Positions 57,201 to 64,000 of a DNA stretch of 64,000 bases are shown here, one piece after another. The stretch's first letter is position 1, and every line of letters begins with the position of its first letter. Source of the stretch: Hygrophila difformis (Eukaryota > Streptophyta > Magnoliopsida > Lamiales > Acanthaceae); NCBI GenBank assembly GCA_030278955.1, contig JAOANR010000002.1, forward strand, positions 1 to 64,000, read 5' to 3'. The notes under the pieces were generated by a model. The model was not told the origin of the DNA. It did not search any database and saw only the letters and a list, made by a program, of their open reading frames with translations. The translations under genes were made by a program, and so were the position numbers.

Positions 57201-59018
57201 GACCTGGAGTTGGCAGCGGTCGTCTTCGCTCTAAAGATATGGAGACATTATCTTTATGGGCGGAAGTGTCGAATGTTCACCGACCACAAAAGCTTGAAAT
57301 ATATATTCACTCAGAAGGAGTTGAATTTGAGACAGCGAAGGTGGTTGGAACTTATTAAAGATTACGATTTAGAGATAGCATACCACGAGGGGAAGGCGAA
57401 TGTGGTAGCCGATGCCCTAAGTCGGAAAACCCAACACGTGACAAACTCGTTGGTAATTCCGCCGGCATTGTACATGGAGTTGGCGAGATTGGAGTTAGAA
57501 CTTGTGCATCCTGGCACAGTGAGAGAAACGGTCAATGCCATGGTCGTAGAAACTCCAATATTGGACGAGATTCGACTCGCTCAACCGGGCGACCCGAAAC
57601 TCGAGAAGATAAAAGGGTATATTGCCGAAGGAAAGGCAATAGGATTTGCTGTCCACGAGGATGGAAGCATCCGTTTCAAAGGGAGGTGGTGTGTGCCTCT
57701 TAAATGTGCCGAATTGAAGCAAAGGTTGATGGAGGAAGGGCACAACACGCCATATTCCGTACATCCCGGAGGAGACAAGCTATACAAAGATCTGAAGAAG
57801 ATCTATTGGTGGCCGGGAATGAAGAAGGAAGTGGCAAACTTCGTGGCGAGATGTCTCACCTGCCAAAAGGTTAAGGCAGTGCGACATAAACCCTTAGCAT
57901 TGATGCAACCACTAGAGATTCCAAGTTGGAAGTGGGATAGCATCTCAATGGACTTTGTCTCGGGATTACCTCGATCACCTAAAGGCATGAATAAGATTTG
58001 GGTGATTGTGGATAGGCTAACGAAGACAGCCATATTCATCCCAATGAAAGACACGTGGACTATGGACCAATTGGCCCGAGCCTACATTGATAATGTGGTA
58101 CAACGACATGGAGTACCACATGATATCATTTCCGATAGAGACAGTAGATTTGTCTCTCATTTCTGGACGGAGTTACAAAAAGCTCTCGGTACTCAAATCA
58201 AAATGAGCACCGCATTCCACCCGATGACGGATGGACAAACCGAGAGAACAATCCAAACACTAGAAGACATGCTGAGAGCATGTGTGTTGGAATTCAAAGG
58301 AAATTGGGAATCTCATTTACCCTTGATTGAGTTTTCCTATAATAATAGCTACCATGCTAGCATCGGCATGGCACCTTTTGAGGCGTTGTATGGACGAAAG
58401 TGCCGAAGCCCATTGAGCTGGGAAGAAAACGATAAGTCCGTGGTAGTGGGACCACAACATATCGAAGACATGGCTCAACAAATCAAAGTGATTCAAGGGA
58501 AGATGAAAGCCGCACAAGACCGTTAAAAGAGTTATGCCGACGTGAGACGACGAGACCTAGAATTTCAAGTGGGAGATAGAGTCATGCTAAAGATATCACC
58601 CATGAAGGGGGTGATGCGCTTTGGCAAACGAGGGAAGTTAAGCCCTCGATACATAGGACCTTACGAAATCCTAGATCGAGTCGGAACTCTAGCCTACCGA
58701 TTGGCTTTACCGCCACACTTAGATCGAGTTCATAATGTCTTCCATGTCTCGCAACTAAAGAAGTATGTGCCGGACCCGACACATGTACTTCAATCGGAGA
58801 TAATTGAGCTCGATGAAGATTTGACTTACGAAGGAGTCCCAGTGCGTATTCTTGACACTAAGGAACGAGTAACGAGGAACAAAACCGTCAAAATGATCAA
58901 GGTTCTTTGGTCAAACCACGAAAGTGAGACGGCAACTTGGGAAGTAGAATCCGACATGAGAGAACGATACCCGACATTGTTCCAAACTGATACCACCTAT
59001 TTTCGTGCACTCTTGTAA
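54285..59018 (+). pseudogene. Gag-pol of element D, two in-frame TAA stops
   Basis: One frame of 1,578 codons from ATG 54285 ([10 protein letters not shown]). Gag core with [11 protein letters not shown]; knuckle [16 protein letters not shown]-rich linker; protease [22 protein letters not shown], then TAA at codon 698 (56376-56378; B has CAA), [11 protein letters not shown]; RNase [11 protein letters not shown]; integrase [37 protein letters not shown]; second TAA at codon 1414 (58524-58526; B has CAA); chromodomain-like PVRILDTKERV..WEVE. The C-terminus differs from A and B: a deletion replaces the TVMG end and the purine tract after pol. All catalytic residues survive, so two single-base changes are the main defects. 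Confidence 0.95.
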
Positions 59019-59185
59019 ATTGTTGAACTACGTTATGGCTTGATCCCTTTACCGGGTACGTAGGCAGCTTAGAAGTTTTAATTCTAAGTTCAGTCGCAAC
59101 ATAATAAAACAAACACAAGACCTTTAGCACGAGAAAAGCCGAAACACAACTTCGAGGACGAAGTTGATTCTTAAGGAGGGTAGAC
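59019..59185 (+). promoter_or_regulatory. 3' noncoding region and polypurine tract of D
   Basis: Contains the block GGGTACGTAGGCAGCTTAG, the palindrome AACTTCGAGGACGAAGTT (59148-59165) and CTTAAGGAGGGTAGAC (59170-59185) adjoining the LTR. Confidence 0.85.
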
Positions 59186-61788
59186 TGTAATATCCGTGAA
59201 TTTTCCATCATAAAACAAAGCAATAATTAAATAAATAAATAATAAAGAACATAAATACCATAAATAAATAAACACATCCAGCAAATAAATAAATAAATAA
59301 AGATAAGGAAATGAGATTTGAACTTAAAAAGGAATTAAAGAAATTTAATTAAATAAAAAGAATTATTAAAGGTAAATAAATTGTACACCGAAACCCGACA
59401 CTAATGAACTCGAGGATTCGAGTCCAAAACATCCAATTAGACTGAGGATAAATTTAGAGAGAAAGTAGAAACCCGAATATACCCCGGAAATCGGAATTCG
59501 GGAGCATAGAAGGATAGAAACCCGAAAGAGAGGCGGAAAAGCACGACGGATCGCACGACCCGCCCGGACCGAAGTCCAGGCGAGAGTCGCGCGGTGGCCG
59601 CGCGGTGAAGGGGGATTAGCGCGCCACGGCCGCGCCACCCCACAGATTCGTTTGTTGCGTGAATCTCTCGCCCGAACGCGGATTTTTCGACTTTCGGTTG
59701 AACATCTCTCGACCCAAGACCTTTAGGTCAGATGTTGGACGCCCTAGGGATTGAGAAATCTATAAATAAGCCCCTTGGGAGCCCCAAACAAGTTTACAAA
59801 ACCCTACAACCTTCCATACGTTCGAAACCCTAAATTCGGAGTCAACGGAAAGCACCAAACGGAGGCAGCAGCTTTGGACAAAAATCCAAGGATCTCCAAA
59901 CGTTGTGGTAAGCTCTAGTCCGATAAATCTTTTCACGTATCAATCCGAAAACGGATTCTAACTTCGGTTCTTCTCTTTCTACACCCCGTATTGGATCTAG
60001 ATCGTAGAACCCGACGAACGGAGAGGAGAAACGGTGATCTGGAAGCCACGCCTCCGAATTAGACATCCCCGACGTTCATAAACTCAGTAAGTTAACTCTT
60101 ACATGGTTTTGGGATGAATTAAAACATTCGAAACTAAAAGATTAACAAGAAATCGAAAATCTGTCAATTCTTACTTTCTACCGATGCAACAGATTTGATG
60201 AATTTTTCCGAACCTTAAAACGAACTCAAACGGAAAAACTTAAAACACGATAAACGTTCCTAAGACTTAGATCTAGCTACTGTAAATTTTTGGGAATTTT
60301 TGGAGTTGATTTAATATGTGAAAACCCGTTGAAACCGAGCTATTTGAATCTAGATCTTGAAATCTTGGACAGAACTTAGGAATGATCTTGATCACGTTTT
60401 TAACATAGGATCTAGGCTGTTTTAGATCTTTGGCCGAACATGAAAGTTGTAGATAAATGTCTTAAGATGATCCCTGTCAAATTTCATTAAATTTGGAGTT
60501 GAATTGCTATGGTAGAATTTGAAATCTTTAAACTGTGACACCTTAAACTCGGACAGATTTGTTCTTATGCGAAAATTGGTGATTTTGACCTACTTAGGTA
60601 TCTCGGATTGAAAAAGTTAAAACACAAAAGTTGTAGATCTTGATGTTTCCGAGTCAGATATGAAATTTTGGAATTTTTTGAATTAAATCTGATTTTAGAC
60701 GAATTTTGGAGTAAACTGTGATTTACCGAAACGAAATCTTGAAATCTTGTTGAAACATGATTTGACCTTTAGGGTTGAAACGAGTTGAGATATTACTTCT
60801 AAATAAATACAATTGAAGTCAGATTTTAAAAATTAAATCCCCTTACAAACTTGATAAATTAAAATTGGGGTGAGTGCTCTGCAGGGTGCCCCCTAACGAT
60901 TCACTTCGTGCCGTAATGGACGATGGTGACCCCGCGTGCTAAACTTGAGATATGGATTGCCTAAACGGCGAAATATAGAGCCTACACTCTCGTGAATATC
61001 CGTATGGGTTTCCCGAGGCTCCGGAGTGGTACTGGGTATGGCTGATACGGTTGCGGCCGCCGGGCTACCGGCTAAACTTGTTGACATCGCGATGCTATCG
61101 TGAAACTTTGAGATACCAAATCGGGAATGTAACGGGGATTCTAAACTAAATTAAATTCGATTAAATTATGTTGTTGTCCAATTAAATTATTTAAATGCTT
61201 TATTTAAATTATGGCTTTTATGATTAAACCATGTGATATGTGTCATTAAATAGAGCCCTGAGATAAATTATGCTATTGGATATGGATTAGATGAAATTAA
61301 ATATTATGTTATTATCATGCTTTTGTTAAATTATTAAATTAAGGGCTTTTAAACCCTACGATCATGCATGTGTTAACTTACTCAGCAATTTTGCTGACCC
61401 AATCCATTTTTATTCCTTTCCTTACAGAATATGTGGAATGAGCATGTGTGAGCACAATTCATGCATGGGATTTTGGGGAACACTTATTTTGCTTTTAAAT
61501 GTCGTACTTAGACTATATTATGAACGGGCCTGTTTAACCCGTGTTTTGGCCATGTCGGCCCTTTTTATATTTTCCGCTGCGATACTGTACTAAACCAAAT
61601 ATTTCCGCTGCGCTATGCTATTATTATTTTCGAATTATATTGTATGGGCTATTTTGAATGATTTAAATGTTTTAAATACTGCAATACCTAGCCTTGCATC
61701 TCTTTAGTAAGCTCGGAGAAACCGTGTCTTACTAGGGAGATGTGGCGTTGACATCCCGACCTGGGTGACCAAAAACCGGGGTGTTATA
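59186..61788 (+). repeat. 3' LTR of element D
   Basis: 2,603 bp, starts TGTAATATCCG; ends GTGTTATA with the final CA changed to TA. Candidate TATA 59761, donor 59908, acceptor 61427. Confidence 0.95.
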
Positions 61789-61793
61789 GCAGT

Positions 61794-63949
61794 CTTTTCA
61801 GAAATTTTTCAAACTTCAGATCTTGTTGCTTATTTTTAAGTCTAGCCGGGTAAGGAACCCTAGACATGAACTTGTTTTTGTTATCATGTTTTGGTGGCAG
61901 ATGGTTAGAGGTTGTACCTTCACCATTACCGTTTTCTGTTTCTGCCGTTCTTTTTGCAGCGTCAGTCTGCTGTTCGGCTTCCTTTTGTTTATCCATGGCT
62001 TCCTCATCAGCATTGTCAACAGGATCATCATCTTCCTCATGAGTGTTTCCAGCATCCGCTCCTTTTGGTCCAGCCAGTGTCTTCCCAGATTTCAAGGTTA
62101 TTGCTTTGCATTGCGGGTTCTTTTCCGCAGTGCTTGGCAATGTCCCTTTATCCCTTTTCTGCATTTCATTAGCCATTTGAGTAACTTAGGTCTCCACATT
62201 TCTGATGGAAGCCTGCAGCTGAGTGTTAATCTCCTTCTGGCTAGTAATAAAATCAGTCATCAAATTTTCCAGCCTTGAAGGGGGCTTTTGATTTTGATTC
62301 TGATTCTGGTTTTGGTTCCATTGGCCTTGGTTCGGGATGAATTGAGGCTGGAAGTTTTGGGGCTGAAAATTTTGGAAGTTCTGGGTAGGCTGTTGGAAAT
62401 TTTGAGGAGGCCTCTGTTGGATCTGAGGTTGGAAACCTGGGTTCTGAAAGTTCTGTCCCCTGTTCTGATTGAATCCTTGGTTCTGCTGAGGATTGAATTG
62501 CTACTGTTGTGGTTTGTTCAAGAGGTGGGAGTTAAGGGCATTGTTGTTTGAGTATGACAAGTTTGGGTGCCTATTTGGGAAAGCCCCTGCAAAGTTGCAG
62601 CTTTCAGCTGTAATCTGTTCGCATGTGTCAGTTGCGTGAGCACCTTGACACAGTCCACAAATTACATCTGTTTGCTGCACTTGAGTGGAGCTCCCAGCTC
62701 CCTGATTAACAGACAATGCTGCCACCTGCTCTTGCAGCTTTTCAATATCTGATTTCTCTGTTGTACCTACAGCACACAAACCACGAGGGGGAGGGGAATT
62801 AACATCATCAGTAAGAACAGATCTGTTTACACTCATTGCTTCAATCTTGGCCCAAGCTTGATCCATTGGAATGTATAGCAGGTGTTGACCGCCGGCAGCA
62901 TCAAGCATGTTCTTCCATGCTGGGGTCAAACCGCTATAAAACTTTCTCAATTTCTCCCAATCATGGAAACCATGCTGGGGGCATTTCCTGAGCAAGTTGA
63001 AGAACCGTTCCTTTGCATCATACAGGGACTCGTCTGGCTTCATCTTGAATTCCGCAATCTTAGAGCGGCATTCATCCACCTTGGATTCCGGGAAGTACTT
63101 TGTCAGGAAATTTCTGATCTCGTCCTCCCATGTAGACTTCTGATTTACGGGCAGTGATTTGTACCATGTTCGTGCTCCGCTAGTCAAAGAGAAAGGAAAC
63201 AGTCTTAATCGAATGGTGTTAGCAGATACATTCTGGTTCTTGATCGTATCACACAATTCTAGGAAAGTCTGTAAATGATCGTGGGGATCTTCATGACTTG
63301 CCCCTGCGAACTGGTTGCTCTGAACAAGATTGATGAGGGCTGGCTTCAATTCGAAATTCCTGGCCAAGAATGGAGCTTGTCCAGGAATGTTCAAATATGG
63401 CTCCAAGATTGGCTGCATGTAATCAGCGGCTGCTGCTTGTTGATTGTTCTCAACCCCTCCTTGATACTGCTGTGGGTAGTAGTTCTGATGCATATAGTAA
63501 TTCCTCGGATCATTGAAATCATTAGGATTTGGGCGATTCTGATGAGGATTCTGGTACTGCTGATTTTGCTGGTTTTGGAAGTTTTGGTGGTTTTGGTTAT
63601 TTGGTGGGCTTTGGGGGTTCGGGTTGGGAGGAGGTGCCTCGAAGTGTTGCTGTTCAATGTTTGGTGGGTTCCCGCCTCCTTGTATAATCTGAGGAGGGGG
63701 ATCATCCAAATCATCGTTATCAGCATCCTCGGGGTCTTCCTCGATGTTGTGAAGTGGTGGATTGGGTGGGATGATTGGGGGAAGGTCAGGGTTGGCCATA
63801 TCAGAGATGTCGCTACTGGTGCTTGGTGAAAGTAGTGCCTGTCTTTCCCGTTCCCGTCTTCGTTTAGTCTCCGCCCTAAGATGTCGAGCTGTCTTTTCTA
63901 TTTCTGCGTTGTACGGGATTTCGGCTGGCGTCTGCTTCCTCCTTTGCAT
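61794..63949 (-). pseudogene. Gag of element E, two in-frame stops, split from pol by D
   Basis: ATG at 63949 (MQRRKQTPAEIPYNAE) is the first in a long frame. Order: charged N-terminus; Pro/Asn/Gln-rich stretch (about 60-165); retrotransposon gag core (FELKPALINLVQSNQF to ARTWYKSLP..FLTKYFPESKV, about 200-300); CCHC knuckle CGLCQGAHATDTC (about 433-445); Q-rich linker; stop TAG at 62503-62501 (from CAG); more linker; stop TAA at 62188-62186 (from CAA); then MANEMQKRDKG to KFEKFLKRL where D is inserted. Forms the particle shell. Both stops are C-to-T changes; the copy would be intact without them, the frameshift at 50670, and D. Confidence 0.88.
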
Positions 63950-64000
63950 AGAACAACGGCTTCAATAATGACGGTACCTGCATATTCCCCAGGTTAGAAT
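63950..64000 (-). other. Start of the E 5' leader at the window edge
   Basis: 51 bases upstream of the gag ATG. No primer site is reached before the window ends. Confidence 0.6.

Larger units (their letters stand above)
50716..61788 (+). mobile_element. Element D: Tekay-like chromovirus, nearly intact
   Basis: 11,073 bp, plus strand, TSD GCAGT at 50711-50715 and 61789-61793. LTRs 50716-53319 and 59186-61788. Complete primer site, ORF0, gag-pol with two in-frame TAA codons, stem-loop and polypurine tract. The last dinucleotide of the 3' LTR is TA instead of CA. Related to A in coding sequence and primer site more than to B. It entered E between gag and protease. Confidence 0.96.
42270..64000 (-). 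mobile_element. Element E: Athila-type retrotransposon carrying an F-box gene
   Basis: Minus-strand element entering from beyond the right window edge. Visible in sense order: gag (63949), protease-RT-RNase H-integrase (to 46904), purine motif plus hairpin (46800-46765), dyad repeat block 3, a two-exon F-box gene (45943-44150), 1.6 kb of noncoding DNA, polypurine tract (42524-42508) and a truncated 3' LTR (42507-42270). Protease [10 protein letters not shown] and [11 protein letters not shown] are characteristic of the Athila lineage. D (50716-61788) interrupts it between gag and protease. The 5' LTR and primer site lie outside the window. Confidence 0.85.

Noticed and set aside
61823..63829. 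Plus-strand ORFs of 87-184 residues opposite E gag
   Set aside because: Shadows of the Asn/Gln/Pro-rich gag frame giving Leu/Val/Trp-rich translations.

Overview
The window is plant nuclear DNA built almost entirely of nested transposable elements. Evidence for a plant: Ty3/gypsy chromoviruses and an Athila-type element, a primer-binding site of the plant initiator-Met tRNA type (TGGTATCAGAGC), Stowaway-like and hAT-like MITEs, plant-style introns, CCCTAAA telomere-like tracts and a plant-type F-box gene. A eudicot is likely but not proven. I see no tRNA, rRNA or CRISPR locus.

Layout. 1-5206: LTR fragments, a Stowaway-like MITE (830-1085), an hAT-like MITE with 8-bp target duplication (2002-2323), a 5'-truncated LINE (4067-4679), and the left end of an old, minus-strand Tekay-like gypsy remnant (G). 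5207-16642: element A, minus-strand Tekay-like chromovirus, TSD AAACT, inserted in the integrase of G; its 5' LTR carries a Stowaway-like MITE. 16648-19240: rest of G. 19241-31851: element C, a minus-strand non-autonomous LTR element with one gag-like ORF, split by element B (19954-30827, plus strand, TSD GCAAC). 31852-34154 and 38678-40049: low-repeat DNA with exon-like pieces, separated by a probable 4.5-kb solo LTR (F, 34160-38672). 40050-42269: plus-strand Reina-like gypsy fragment cut off inside the reverse transcriptase. 42270 to the window end: element E, a large minus-strand Athila-type element, interrupted between gag and pol by element D (50716-61788, plus strand, TSD GCAGT).

Most notable points. 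(1) In E, the slot between pol and the 3' LTR (the env position) holds a two-exon F-box gene whose reading frame is continuous across a predicted 1,065-nt intron. (2) A dyad built on the half-site GTCGCGGACC is repeated many times upstream of that gene and also in LTR F. (3) Three different Tekay-like families (A, B, D) share a predicted intron of about 1.5 kb inside the LTR and (4) a small coiled-coil, acid-tailed ORF between LTR and gag, also recognisable in the decayed copy G. (5) In-frame stops throughout are explained by C-to-T changes.

Insertion order from nesting: G, then A and C; B after C; E, then D. B and D are youngest (LTR pairs about 1-2% different by eye in the parts compared), A is older, G is very old.
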